A stretch of 64,000 nucleotides of DNA from Kingdonia uniflora (taxonomy: Eukaryota; Streptophyta; Magnoliopsida; Ranunculales; Circaeasteraceae). The position numbers were made by a program, and so were the translations under genes. The notes below the pieces were generated by a model, which saw only the letters and a list, made by a program, of their open reading frames with translations, did no database searches and was not told the origin of the DNA. Each line of letters starts with the position of its first letter. Within the stretch, counting starts at the first letter, position 1. This document shows positions 10,830-22,643 of the stretch, piece by piece. The stretch covers positions 1,860,001 to 1,924,000 of the forward strand of contig JACGCM010002238.1 in assembly GCA_014058105.1 (NCBI GenBank). The letters run 5' to 3'.

Positions 10830-11330
10830 CAAAAAAGCCAAACTTTTGCCTGAGTTGAGCAATCGCCAGTTTGGGATCTCATTCAATAATTGCGATACTA
10901 GCCATGTCAAATTTCCATATCATGATACATTAGTCATAATGCTCAAGATGAAGAAATTTGTCATGCACACAATGATGATCGATACTGGCAGTGGTATTGA
11001 GATTTTCTTTCAAATCACTATCGACCAAATAGTATTGGCCGATCATGTTATTCAAAGTGACACTGATATCAGTAGATTCAATGGCTCTAAAGAAGATAAA
11101 GTAGGTAAAATCATCTTACCTATTACCGCAGGACTAGCCACCATCGACGTCATCTTCAACGTCATCAATGCCAAATCTCGTTATCTTGGGATTATGGGCC
11201 GTTGCTGGATTCATAACATAGAAGTCATCAAACACTCCACTTCAAATATAATAATGGTATTTATGAGATCAGGGGTAGTCAAAAGGTTTCTCAAGCTTGC
11301 AATAATAATGTCTTTGCTATTCTAGATTCC
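10830..11330 (+). pseudogene. B: aspartic protease
   Basis: The plus frame from 10846 contains FPYHDTLVIMLKMKKFVMH, then MMIDTGSGIEIFF (the DTG-type catalytic triad is intact), FNGSKEDKVGKIILPI and YLGIMGRCWIHNIEVIKHST, which matches the usual protease end YNxILGRxWLHxxxAVPST. About 159 codons are open. A later part before RT (11340-11600) is frameshifted. Confidence 0.8.
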
Positions 11331-11599
11331 TTTGACAGATATGTTGCATAGTAATTACAGAAAGCTGATCACCCCGATGGTCAGCCTTCAACGGAGGAGC
11401 CCACATAATACATCAACATTGATGGACGTAGCAGAGGTACTTTCATCAGGACTAAGCTGGTTTAGCATGAAAAATACGCTCTCATTCAGCTCTTACGACT
11501 AAATAGAGATGCTTTTGTGTGGTCTTTCAAAGAGATGCCTGGGGTCAATCCGGCCAAGGCATGTTACAAATTGGCCATCAACATCAATGCCACAACGGT

Positions 11600-12480
11600 T
11601 AAACAAAAATAATGATGACTATCACAGCGATTTCGAGATAAAGTTAACATGGAGATCGAGAAATTAATCAAAGTAGGATTCATTCAAGAAGCCAAATATC
11701 CAGATTGGCTATCCAACATCATCGTTGTCCCAAAGAACAATAGAAAAGTTTGAGTTTGTGCAGATTTTACCAATCTAAACAAACATACTCCAAATGACAG
11801 TTTCCCTCTACCTAGGATTTATCAGATCCTTGATTCTACAGCAGGTCACGAACTCCTATCTATGATGGACGCTATTTTTGGATATAATTAGATTCTACTC
11901 TTGGATGATGATCAAGAAAAGATCACTTTCATCACTAAAATATGACTTTACTGTTACAAAGTCATGCCCTTCAGACTAAAAAATGTAGGTGCAACCTATC
12001 AACGGTTGATTACTACTATGTTCAAAGTACATCATGGGAAAGTCGTAAAAGTCTACATTGTTAATCTCTTGTGCAAGAGAATACAGCTCACCAACCACAT
12101 TTCAAATCTCAACACAATATTTAATATTTTTCAATTTCACAGGATGCATATCAATCCTGATAAGTGTCAATTTAGAGTACATTTAGGTCGATTTCTAGGC
12201 CACCTCATCCGCAAGAATGGGATTGAGGCCAATCTAGGTCAGATTCAGGCTCTCCTTATCATGCCATTTCTAAAAATAACGAAAGACGTTCAGAAACTTG
12301 TTGGCAAGATTACCGCTATTAACCAATTCGTTTCGAAATCATCAGACCGCTATCATTGGCTATTCTTATAACTTTGCAGTTGTACCAAACAAGGAAAAGT
12401 TTAGCCAAATATAGAGGCTCAATAGACATCAGAATGCAAAATAGCTTTTTAGGATCTTAAAACCTATTTAGGGAAGTCTT
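11600..12480 (+). pseudogene. B: reverse transcriptase
   Basis: RT blocks in order: NMEIEKLIKVGFIQEAKYPD, WLSNIIVVPKNN, ADFTNLNKHTPNDSFPLPRI, MDAIFGYN then a stop, VMPFRLKNVGATYQRLITTM, and KVYIVNLL at the catalytic position where YVDD or YIDD is expected. Both catalytic aspartates are changed (V and N). The thumb follows (INPDKCQFRV, GRFLGHLI). An inactive relic. Confidence 0.85.
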
Positions 12481-12900
12481 TCATCATGAGCACTTCAATA
12501 GGTAATGAGGAATTGATTAACTACCTAGCAGTTACAGATACTTCACTCAACTCGGTTCTCATTCTACTTGAAGGGAAAATTGAGAGACCAGTCTACTTCA
12601 ATAGCAAAACCCTTACTCCAGCGGAAACGAGGTACTCTAAAATCTAGAAACTTCTTCTTACTCTTGTTTATACTTCACAGAAATTCAAGCACTACTTCCA
12701 AGATCTTTCAGTCAAAGTCATGAAAACTACCTACTTCGGGAGGTTTGGTCCAAGAAAAAAAATCATGAAAAGTGTAACAATGGTCAGTCAGTTTGGGAGA
12801 ACATGATATCATGTTCTAGCAACGTCATTCCGAAAAGGGTCAGGCCATTGCCAATTTTCTTGCGGATTTTCCATTCTTGTTCATAATTTGACGGCCTGTA
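12480..12900 (+). pseudogene. B: RT-linked RNase H
   Basis: The plus strand reads INYLAVTDTSLNSVLI, ERPVYFNSKTLTPAETRYSK (canonical for gypsy RNase H), then TLVYTSQKFKHYFQ, followed by frameshifted sequence. The expected substitutes for the catalytic DAS/TD motifs are degraded. Confidence 0.75.
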
Positions 12901-13189
12901 AGCGCATTGCTATACTTCTTGATCTTCATCATTTCAGAGAGTCGTATTATTTTTTTAACCATAAATAAAAGCGCTGAGGCTTGCCAATTGTGCTTTTGTC
13001 GTTGGTAATAGAGGACCTGTAAGAAAGAAGCCCTTTTTGCCTCTTCTTTTTATCTAGGCGGCCTCCAGTCTAAATGCAATTTCCTTCTCTTAACTCTTTT
13101 AAAAATCTCTTTCTTGCTCATGCCTTCTAACTACTAAAGCCTGCCTTAACTCACACCTATTAGAGATGAGCATGATCTTGACCTTGCAG

Positions 13190-13700
13190 AGGAAGTTACA
13201 AAAGATCTACCCCCCAAAGCATTTGACGAGCGAGCTGAATTGATTACAAGGAATGGGTGGAGACTTCTTATAGATGGATTAACAGGACTCGCAGGGGCAG
13301 GAATTGGAATCGTATTGATTACCCCTTTCAACGACAAAATTGAGAAATCAATCCGCCTAAATTTTGGGGCCTCAAACAATGTCACCGAGTACGAAGCTCT
13401 CTTTCACAGACTCGACCTCGATCTTGAGCTCGGTGTCCCATAACTCTCAGTTTACACATATTTATTACTCATCGTCCACCATTACTCTGAGCAATACAAG
13501 AAGAATGGCAAGATGATCGAATAAGCAGCCCTCGTTGAAGATATGACATACAAGTTCGCGCAAGCAACTCTGAATTATCTTCCTTGAGGATAAAATAGAG
13601 ACGCCGATTCCTTGGCATATCTAGATGGGGTCTTGGGCATAGAAGCTCGATATCTCCAAATTGGAGTTATTTCAACCCCCAGCATTGATTGTATTTTTGT
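13190..13700 (+). pseudogene. B: second (archaeal-type) RNase H
   Basis: The frame at 13240-13443 reads NGWRLLIDGLTGLAGAGIGI, then VLITPFNDKIEKSIR, NFGASNNVTEYEALFHRLDL and ELGVP. This is the extra RNase H of Tat-lineage elements. A following degraded part (DSLAYLDGVLGIEARYLQIG, 13608 onward) is the segment normally before integrase. The integrase core that should follow is largely deleted. Confidence 0.8.
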
Positions 13701-13879
13701 ATGCACGATCAACACTGGGGGCGATAAAGGGGGAGATGATGATTGGTAAAAGCCTTTCTAATTTTATCTCGGTATCGACAACAAATGCGAAGGACCACTT
13801 CTAGTAGATCCAAAGGAGCATCGACAGCTGATAGATATCTTAAAGCGCTATACTACCGCCATCCACTTACCATCCAATC

Positions 13880-14360
13880 TCTGCCGAGTACCATGTCTTA
13901 TGGGTATATAGTACCACTCTATGCCATTCGACAAGCTGCACTCTATTCCTCCTTACCTATGGTACCAAGACCATCATTCCTTCTGAATACTATTATCCAG
14001 TCAAAGATCACGAGCTAACTAACGAGGAAAATGAGCTCAAATTGGCTTGCAACCTCAATTGGATTGATGAAACCAGGGAATGCGATATCGTTAACATAGC
14101 TCGATATCACCATATGCTAGCCAATTCGTACATCAAACGAGTCAGAAGCCATACCTTTCAAATCGATGATCTCGTCCTTAGAGAAATACCTCAACACTTA
14201 AAGAGCCTCATGCTGGGAAACTAGCAGACAATTGGGAGGGTCAATTCCTTATCGTAGGTCTCTCAGTTCTGGGATCATATTACTTCATGACAGAAGAGGG
14301 AGTTTACATTTTAAATCCTTGGAATACTAGGCGACTGGAACGGTACTATCGTTAAGTCCT
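13880..14360 (+). pseudogene. B: integrase C-terminal end
   Basis: After a deletion of the zinc-binding domain and most of the catalytic core, the plus strand shows Y-(A)-(T)-TKTIIPSEYYYPVKD (13960-14010) and NEENELKLACNLNWIDETRE (14025-14090), then RYHHMLANSYIKRVRSHTFQ and DDLVLREI. It ends near TRRLERYYR at 14355. This is the tail of gypsy integrase (GTKAIIPSE and the DLVLR/GPY region). Truncated and frameshifted. Confidence 0.75.
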
Positions 14361-14480
14361 TCACTACTTCATTTTAATATCTCATTTTTTCTATTCCAAA
14401 AGCGAGATTTTCATCTCCATCCAATGTACATCCTTTTCTATTCAATAAAACTTACAAATTTTTATCATCCAATGTGACAT

Positions 14481-15035
14481 CATACCTGTTAAATCAAGGA
14501 TAACACTTGGTTTGGCTGACTCTACTAAATCTCTCCGATTAAGACTAAGGTAATAGTTGTTTTACATCAAAGACTCTACCACACATAAGATAAAGTAAAG
14601 GAAAATCTAGCTTTCATCTACCTTAATATGGTTGTGATATCATACCAGTTAAATCATGGATAACACTTGGTTTGGCTGACTCTATTAAATCTCTGCGATT
14701 AAGACTAGAGTATTACTTGTTTTACATCAAAGACTCTACCAGACATAAGATAAAGCAAAGGTAAAACTAGCTTTCATCTACCTCAATATGGCTGCGACAT
14801 CATACCAGTTAAATCAAGAATAACACTTGGTTTGGTTGATTCTACTAAGTCTCTGCGATTAAGACTAAGGTAATACTTGTTTTACATCAAAAACTCTACC
14901 AGACATAAGATAAAGCAAAGGTAAAACTATCTTTCATCTACCTCAATATGGCAACGACATCATACCAGTTAACTCAAGGATAACACTTGGTTTAGCTGAC
15001 TCAACTTAATCTCTACGATTAAAATAAAGGTTACA
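14481..15035 (+). repeat. B: 160-bp tandem array, about 3.5 copies
   Basis: Copies begin at 14481, 14641, 14801 and 14961 with CATACC(A/T)GTTAA, so the spacing is exactly 160 bp each time. The fourth copy fades after about 75 bp. Copies are about 90% alike by eye. The array lies between the integrase end and the stop of the antisense unit, a position where Tat/Ogre elements are known to carry variable tandem repeats. Confidence 0.95.
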
Positions 15036-15045
15036 TATACAACCT

Positions 15046-16500
15046 CTACAATGGATTATTTTCTACTATTAGGATGTTAACTACACTTTCCCCTGCAACA
15101 GGAGGTCGATCTGCCATAAATTCTCGAGCTTGAGTTGTCACAACAATCCTGTCATGCTCTATCAATTTAGCTTGTCGAGGGCCTAAATCTGCTTCCATGG
15201 ACTACTTACAATTTACTCAATCTATATCAGCTCTGCAAATGCATCCCCTGTCTGACAAACTATTGAATAAGATATCTCTTTCTGACTCAAGCTTTTTTAC
15301 CTCCTCTACAAAATGGGCAATCACCACCTTCAATAAATCTGAGCGTGATGCCTCAATTACAACCGACCTAGAGAAATTCGTTCTCGCCCTCTGAAGGTGA
15401 TCTTCCGACCTCGCATACCGTTCTTTTAGCCATGTCATTTCTCTATCTACTCGATCTGTAAAAGCAATGTTCTTTTCCACTTTCTTGTCAGCTTTAGTTA
15501 GCTTGATTAATCGCCTCTAAATTTGCCACCTGAGCATGAAGTACCTCAATCTCCCTGTTCACATCTTCCACAATCGAAATTTTCTTCAACAACTCGTCTT
15601 TCTGCTGTATAGAAATCTCTTTCCCTCTGATAGCCTGCTCTAGCCTTTATTCCCTGGAAAGAGCAGCATCCAGTTTCCTTTTGCACTCCCTTAACCGCTC
15701 AATTCCTTTTTTCACATGACCTTGTATTCGGCGACATCTCCCTCAAACTCTCTTATTCAAGCTGAGAGGCTTACTGCATCTCCTTGGACAAGGGAGACCT
15801 TGACATCATTTTCATTCTTCCTCAAGCATTCTCCGCCCTCGGTGTGTCTGGCACGTGAATTGGCCTGTACCAATTTGGTCTTTAATTACGCCACTCTTTC
15901 ATTCAATTTATCACACTTATATTATACTATCCAACACTTCATATCTTTAGCTGGTAAAACTATATACAATTGTTCAACGGAAACTTCAGTCACAGATAGA
16001 TCATTTTGAGCTCTCTTTAGCTCGTTATCTTTATTAATCAATTTCTTCTTCAATCGCTCCAGCCTGCTCCTGCTATTTGCTAAATCAGTTTGAATTTGCT
16101 CCTGATTGTTCATTTTCTTGATTAAATCATTCTTTAACTTGGCCACCGAGCGATTTAATCCTTTCTGTGATTTTTTAGCGTCTATATATGGTAACAGGCC
16201 ATGTTAGCCTCCTTACTCTTTGCCATCATTGCCTCATTCTGGCTTTTGTGCTTCGCTGCATGTTCTTTTAACTCCACGAGCTATTTTTGCCCTTTCTTAA
16301 TTTTGGCATCCTTCTCGATCTGCCGGGCACGGTCGATAGCAGTCTGTGTTGCCTCAACTAACTTGAAGTGTACCTTTTCATGTTGATCTTTTCTATCTTC
16401 ATTTGCCTGTCCCATCCTATCAAACTCCACTACAAATTCTTGGTTACATTGGCGTGTATAATCTTAGCACAAGCGAGCTGACTCCAATTTGACCTACATA
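15046..16500 (-). pseudogene. B: antisense ORF, coiled-coil protein (3' unit)
   Basis: The minus strand has several coiled-coil-like open pieces: 16146-15922 (MAKLKNDLIKKMNNQEQIQT, then SRSRLERLKKKLINKDNELK), 15480-15217 (MEKNIAFTDRVDREMTWLKE) and a C-terminal piece from about 15197 (MEADLGPRQAKLIEH) ending at the stop at 15046, 11 bp from the tandem array. Heptad-like charge patterns suggest a long coiled coil. No enzyme motif is visible. It resembles the antisense ORFs described in Tat elements. Broken by stops, or by introns I cannot prove. Confidence 0.6.
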
Positions 16501-17103
16501 TTACAAATACGTTATATCGAGATCGATTCAGAATGCTAATTCAGTATATATACTTCATTTCTAACAAGATATCTATTTTTTGACATCTACTGTGTAAAAC
16601 TACTTCTAAACTTAAGGTCGAAGTACAATCTTAGATAGATTCTCCATAATGTATACTTCCAAGTCTAAGGTACACATTCTCTATATTTTAATTTGTCAAT
16701 ACTTTGGTATTTCCTGTGCATCATTTCAATGCCATTGCCTCTAAACTGATAACAGGTTTTTGGGTCTATCTCTACACTCTATTTATTGCTTTGTAGCTCT
16801 ATACTAATGAAGCATACAAGTCAAATATTTCTTGCTCTATTCTAACCTGCAGCTCCGCTCACGAAGACAATAGAGACGCAAAGGTCTCTATCTCCTTAGT
16901 ATGCTCAGTCTCTAAATATTTTATTCTGAGACACATTTCTTTAAGTCCCTACAACAAGGATTATACAAAAGAGCTTAGCCTACATAATTTTATCCGTCGC
17001 ACAATATCTTATCTGTTTGTAACATCCCAAATACTCATACAAACACAAAACCATCACACTACTCTACCTTCTCATTTTTCCCTTCTGGACGTTCATGATC
17101 ATC

Positions 17104-19610
17104 TCATTGGTTGTCTCTCACCGTTTGAGGAGAGACACCGTCCAGGCCGTCCACAACGCCAACAACAACATCTTCAATCTCTTCATCTTCCTCCTTCTCC
17201 ACATAGGTGTCGGCCCTAATAGCATCTACTTCATCTTCAGAATATCCTTTTGATACAAGGTGGCTCCCGAGTCTGCCACGCTCAGCTACCACCTCCTCCA
17301 AGTTCACTCTCGCTTCCACGTATAGATTGTTGATCTCTACCACTTGCGAAGCTTTTAGGGCCTCCATCCATTTTCCCTCCTTGAGCAAATCAGTTTTCAA
17401 TTGAGCTACGTTCCTTTTGATCTCGACCTTCTTCCTCTTCATCTTAGCTCTCTCCACCTCAACCCCGAGGCATATTCCCTTCATCAAACGAGCTGTATGC
17501 AAAGCAAACAAAATTAACCTTATTATTAACTCGAGCCGCAATAAAAAAATTCATCACGAATTTTGGAATATGAACCTACCATTTTTCTCATCTCCTCTTC
17601 CCTGTGGAGAACTGCCAACCTGGCTTTTCTCCTCCACCTCTTTCAAATTGTCCTCCATAACAGGTTGATCTTCTAGGACCTTCACCCCCAACATTTTAGA
17701 AGGTTTAACCCTTCTCTTTTTCACCTTTTCTATGGCCCACCACTTCCTGTGGTTCCAGAGGTCGAAGGGCGCTTCAACATTTGATTATTTGGAAACGTTC
17801 TAGCTAGCTTGCTCGATGAAGTAGACTTAGGTAACCCTGCGCAGTCTACTCCAGGGGCCTTGGGAAAATTCACTCGCCTTTTCCCATCAGTTCCCTTCTT
17901 CTTTCTATCGTTAGTGCTCGTTATTAGCCTTATAGACTGAGATTTTTGAACTTTTTCAGCTCGACTGTTAACATACTTCTTCCTGCTAATGCCATGTTCT
18001 TCCAACACAGCCTCAAGCTCTGTCTCTTCCTGAGCAACTGTATCCAACAACGACTCTTTCCTCATCACCTGAGATTTGAGAGCTGTCATTCACAAAATAT
18101 TATCATCAGTAGAAAATCATACAATTTTAACTATTAATCTCATACATTAAAAATTATTATACTTACTTTGATTTATAGTTATAAACAAAAGTTTCATAGG
18201 TTCTTCGTCATCTCTCAGAAGCTAATCACCCTTCACCCATATCACATTATCATTCCATTGTCAACCTGCTGAGTTCAGATCGAAAAAGCGAGGCTGAGTC
18301 GAGCTCGCAAAAAAATATGCCCCTCAACTTGCAGAATAGTTTTTTACCCCATAAAACTGTAACACATCCTCAGAGGATATCCTCTTTCTTCTCTCATCTC
18401 CATCCCACCGTGTATTTAGAGATTCACAAATACTTATCATATCCCACATGTTCCCGTTCATCTGAATAGGACATGCACTGATACGGTTCATAATCCATTT
18501 CGCCAGATTGCTTAGTGGAAGACTCAACTCGTACTCCAACTGAGACAGGTAGCATAAAAAGCCCTCTAAAAGTTTACTCTAAGCATTCCCATCAAAATAC
18601 TCTAAAGAGATCGATTCTTCTATACCCCTATCCCTTTTCTCCTTCTCCAAATTAGCTAACAAATAAAAATATCCCTCTCATGTGGCTGCAGTGCGACCTC
18701 TAAATTGCCTACCGACGTGTTTTATACAGTTACCCTATCTACCTCCTAGAGAAGCCTTGGTTTTACAGAACTCTTTGAATACATTAGAATGAGGAGGATT
18801 GGATACCAATCTTCCAAGGAAATTTAAAAATTGATCAACACCCACTTCTTCCTCACTATCAGACATTTCAATCTTAGACTCAGCTGACCGACCAGAGGTC
18901 TGCACCTCATTAATAGGGGAACTCACCATATCAACTACACAAAGGGATTTTATCCTACACAAACTCTCTTCACGATCAACCTACATGCAGGCCAAGGTAT
19001 CTATTATTATTTTATACTTATACATTATTCGCATACAAATATCTTTCATATATCATGTAGGAAATAAGTTTTCATAGATTACTATAAATAATAATTTTTA
19101 GATTTGCCTAAATACAAAATATGGTCTTCAAAAACACATACATACAACACGAATCCTCTACTAACCTTTTATGTCAGAATGCGAATCCAAGGTAGTGCCA
19201 AATCCTTCCCTCACAACACTGTTATATAACCACCTTCGTGACTCAGTCTCAGCAACTCTCTCACACTTTAACTGTTGATCACTTTCGATTAAATCCTCAC
19301 AAGTTTTTTTGCTATTTTTTCCTTTCTTCTTCCTTCCTCTCTCACTGCTCTTCAAGTTTTTAAAAGTTGATAAACGTTTGAATGAGAAAGATGAAGCTGC
19401 ATTTGTATTTTCTCTCTCTAACTGTTGGCAGTTATTGAGCCTCATACGAGTTGTCCTCAGTTTTGGAACTGAGGCATCCCTTTCACTATCCATGTTTAAC
19501 GTATTATATCTTTTCGGTAAAAACGCTTTCCCATTATTGCCCTTTATCTTATATTTTAATCTATTTTTATCCCTCATTTCCAAATCTCTCTCTGACCTAA
19601 CCATACTCAT
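17104..19610 (-). pseudogene. B: antisense ORF with transposase_28-like domain
   Basis: The minus-strand unit starts at ATG 19610 with a basic region (19610-19161), then a segment with SDSEEEVGVDQFLNFL (18962-18735). A conserved domain follows at about 18730-18190: YELSLPLSNLAKWIMNRISA, SSEDVLQFYGVKNY, AYFFASS, QPRFFDLNSAG and VIWVKGD. It looks like the 'putative gypsy-type transposon' domain (PF04195-like). A Ser/Lys-rich linker (18089-17730) and a coiled-coil tail ending EIEDVVVGVVDGLDGVSPQT complete it; the stop is at 17104. Several gaps between the open pieces could be introns. The function is unknown even in the family. Confidence 0.65.
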
Positions 19611-19646
19611 GATGACTCACGCTTACACGCAACTGAGTTTTCATAG

Positions 19647-19654
19647 CTTTTATA
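19647..19654 (-). promoter_or_regulatory. Possible TATA box of the B antisense unit
   Basis: On the minus strand TATAAAAG lies 37 bp upstream of the ATG at 19610. Element I has a comparable box (61718-61724). Inference only, from position and sequence. Confidence 0.45.
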
Positions 19655-19912
19655 CAAGGGACAAAATCTGAAGTTCCCTACTTTTTCTATGCTTGCTTCT
19701 TCTACTTATAGCAGCAATAACATTATTTTTGAAACTCTCATAATAAATTTTCAAATATTTTCAAATTTGTTTTTCATAACAGTCGCAAACAACATTCACA
19801 AAAATAGAGGATTTATTCAACTCTTATTCTTATTCTATTTTCTTCAGATTATTCAAACTCATATAATTACATACATTCTGTCACCTCTATTTACATTCAT
19901 TCTTTATTCACC

Positions 19913-20285
19913 TCACATATAATTGCATCTAAAATAGCCTTGATGGCCTGGGGAACTACATCCGATCAAATATCCTCTAACAGTCCTCACATCATCCAAT
20001 TCGATCTCCTCTACAACAAGCTCTCTCACATAAACTTTTCGAGTTGCAGGATCCAACATAATTTCTTGGAACATCTCTTCATATAATTAATGTTTATACT
20101 CGGGTTCTCTCCCAATCCCATCTAAACCTTCAAGTTGAACCACCCTCACTAGTAGATTAGCATCATAAGCTAGCAATCCAATAATTCACTCTCGCACTTC
20201 AGCGATCTTTACCGCCAACCGCGTTTCAGCGGTATAACGAATTCTCTCAGAACGAGTCCACACCATTCGTATTCCTTCCACTTTT
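19913..20285 (-). pseudogene. Unrecognised coding relic, B 3' region
   Basis: A minus-strand frame of about 124 codons with only two stops reads RMVWTRSERIRYTAETRLAV, then LVRVVQLEGLDGIGREPEYK, FQEIMLDPATRKVYVREL and VVEEIELDDVRTVRGYLIG, ending at TGA 19913. It is hydrophilic with no membrane segment. I do not recognise it. It may be another exon or ORF of the antisense unit. Confidence 0.5.
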
Positions 20286-20289
20286 TGGC

Positions 20290-21838
20290 AGGTTTTTTAC
20301 CCTTATTTATATAATTTTACAACCAATCCCCACAAGTCGTGATATTATCCTATTATCTCGTAACAGAAACCCTAATATCTTGAGAAAAGTTATTTGAACA
20401 TATCTCTCCCTATCGACATTCGTCATTTTCTACTACTCAAAATCAAGCTTGTTTTTTCCAAGTCTAATATTATAGAATGACCTCTCTGAGATCGATTTTT
20501 CATTATGAAATTTCTACAAATTTCCAGCCCCCAGGTCGAATCTTATTTGCCACTGGACACATATTTTTTCATTACAAACAAATTTCTAACAGTTTGATTA
20601 TTACAAATACATAGTATACATTCTAACCTCATACATTTCATTTCATCTAATATTCAAAAGTTTTTGGATCATACAGCTTGATTTCCAGAGTTAGTCTATT
20701 CTATATCAATACGGAATTTGGATAACAAATTTTATTCATCTCAAATCAAGTTACAGGTACTTTACAGATAAAAAGTCTTTCAAGGACTCAAACATCAGGT
20801 ACTTTATAGATAATAAGTTTTTTGAGTGCTTTTATAGCTAACAAGTCTTTCAGGCACTCTAAAATGTCAAATCCTCTAGTTCGTTCTACTTCAGTGATCA
20901 TTCAAGCTAATACAAAGTAGACATTGGAAATAACGAATATCTTCCCTCTCATGAGTTTTGTCGAAGTCTAGATAAACGTCAAATGGAAACTATAAAAGTA
21001 GGAGATTCAGTGCTGGAACCAACTTTTCAAACTGAAGGTCTCCTCAGCGCAAAGCAATGATGGAAGTGCAGAAGCAGACTTCTATTCTCCATCTTCCTCC
21101 TCCACTACCATCGCTGCCTCTCCTGTAGCCACCACCCTCACAGAGTTGGTAGAGATGAAGAGGGCCTAACCTTAGAATCCATTCGAGCGCAAGACTTTAG
21201 CATAATTGCCCTGCAGTTATGCTTATCCTTGCATCTGCCTCCCCAACCTTGTCTTCTGCAAGAATGTAGAGACAAACCCAGCATTGTTTGCCTGTTAAGA
21301 CAACGTGGTAAAACCTCTATCTATAGTAAAACTCTTCCTCAGCTTTAGCCACATATTTTTTGACATTCCTTGATACGTCGGTGGAACAGAAACAGGAGTA
21401 GGTATCTACAAACTCTAATTCCCAAAATTCTTCAACTTCAACCTCTACATTTCAGTAGCAATTCTCTCTTTAAGAACCATTCTACGGGTCTTCACCATCT
21501 TCAACAATTTTAGAAAATATTGTAGCAGAACAAGCGTACTTTACCACAAACAGCGATATAGGTACTATTTCTATAACCCTATATTTATTATGTAAGAACA
21601 TTTCCCCAAACATCATCATTCAATACAGAAAAAACTCTTCAATCCCTAACCATCGCACACATTAATATTTCCATCAATATTCAATACATGCACGTCCCCC
21701 CATAACACGCGTATTTTCCATGCAGTCAAGCACCATTATTACTTCCTTTATTATTCAAATTTCTAACCTGAATACCCATATATCCAAAGATTATTTCTCA
21801 ACCAAAGCCACTCGTGACTTCGGTTGTGAGGGGGCGAT
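20290..21838. other. B: 3' non-coding region up to the polypurine tract
   Basis: No supported gene. Short imperfect direct repeats around 'ggtactttacagataaaaag' and 'aagtctttcaggcactc' occur at 20755-20870. The purine tract GTGAGGGGGCGAT at about 21824-21838 immediately precedes the 3' LTR and fits a polypurine tract priming plus-strand synthesis. Confidence 0.6.
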
Positions 21839-22643
21839 TATAGGGTCATACCCCTCGATCTTACCTAAATTGAGTTGTCTCTAGTTCAAACTACCTCCAT
21901 ATCGGACTCACGAATTCTCCATATGACTTCTCCAATCAACATTTCCACCTACTCTACGAACTGATGAAAAACGTGGGTCAAGCTTAAATAGAAAAACTAA
22001 AATAAGTCAAATATACCTATCTCTCACGAATATAGGGGCCTACCTCTCGATCTTACCTAAATCGAGTTGTCTCTATTTTAAACTACCTCCATATCAGACT
22101 CACGTATTCTCCATATGACTTCTCCAATCAACATTTTCACCTACTCTACGAACTGATGAAAAACGTGGGTCAAGCTCAAATAGAAAAACCTGAATAAGTC
22201 AAATATACCTATCTCTCACGACTCAACAGTTACTCAGTCAACCGCCACTAACTACATTGTTCGGAGAATGTACTTTAGCACGATGAAGAAATGTAGATAA
22301 GGCCTATATAAAGATGAAGTTTAAGAAGAGACAAGACTAGAAAAAGATACGATAAATCACCAAGAAAACTATATTTTCTAGATTCTCAAAACTTTAAATT
22401 TCTTATTCATAAGATCAAGATTTCTAAGTCAAGAGATCACTTGTAATAAGATATCAGCCTCAAGCAATAGAAGTCACTATTACAAAAATCCTCAACTTGA
22501 GGTCATGGTTTTTTACCTATTCAAAGGTTTTCCACGCTAAATCACCTGTGTTATTTCTTGTTTTCTATTTAAATTTTTCACAGGTACATTGGTGTATGAG
22601 CTAATTCCAAGCCACTTCAAGCTTACATAATTAAGCCATTATA
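21839..22643 (+). repeat. B: 3' LTR (805 bp) with 192-bp internal duplication
   Basis: It starts TATAGGGTCATACCCCTCG, whereas the 5' LTR starts with TG, so the terminal dinucleotide is mutated. A second copy of the first 192 bp begins at 22031 (TATAGGGGCCTACC). 613 + 192 = 805, so the LTRs agree exactly in length apart from this duplication. The TATA region is at about 22305. It ends GCCATTATA. Confidence 0.9.

Larger units (their letters stand above)
8391..22643 (+). mobile_element. B: Tat-like Ty3/gypsy retrotransposon, complete ends
   Basis: A 14.25-kb element with 5' LTR 8391-9003, primer-binding site at about 9006, gag-pol relics (9080-14360), a 160-bp tandem array (14481-15035), antisense coding units (20285-15046), a polypurine tract (about 21824-21838) and 3' LTR 21839-22643. 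The TSD is CCTCC (8386-8390) and CCTCT (22644-22648). Its insertion split the protease of A, whose homology to element I continues on both sides. All coding is disrupted and most of the integrase is deleted. Confidence 0.9.

Noticed and set aside
14481..15035. CRISPR-like array
   Set aside because: Whole 160-bp units repeat without unique spacers, and the context is a plant retrotransposon. The same applies to 56402-57745.
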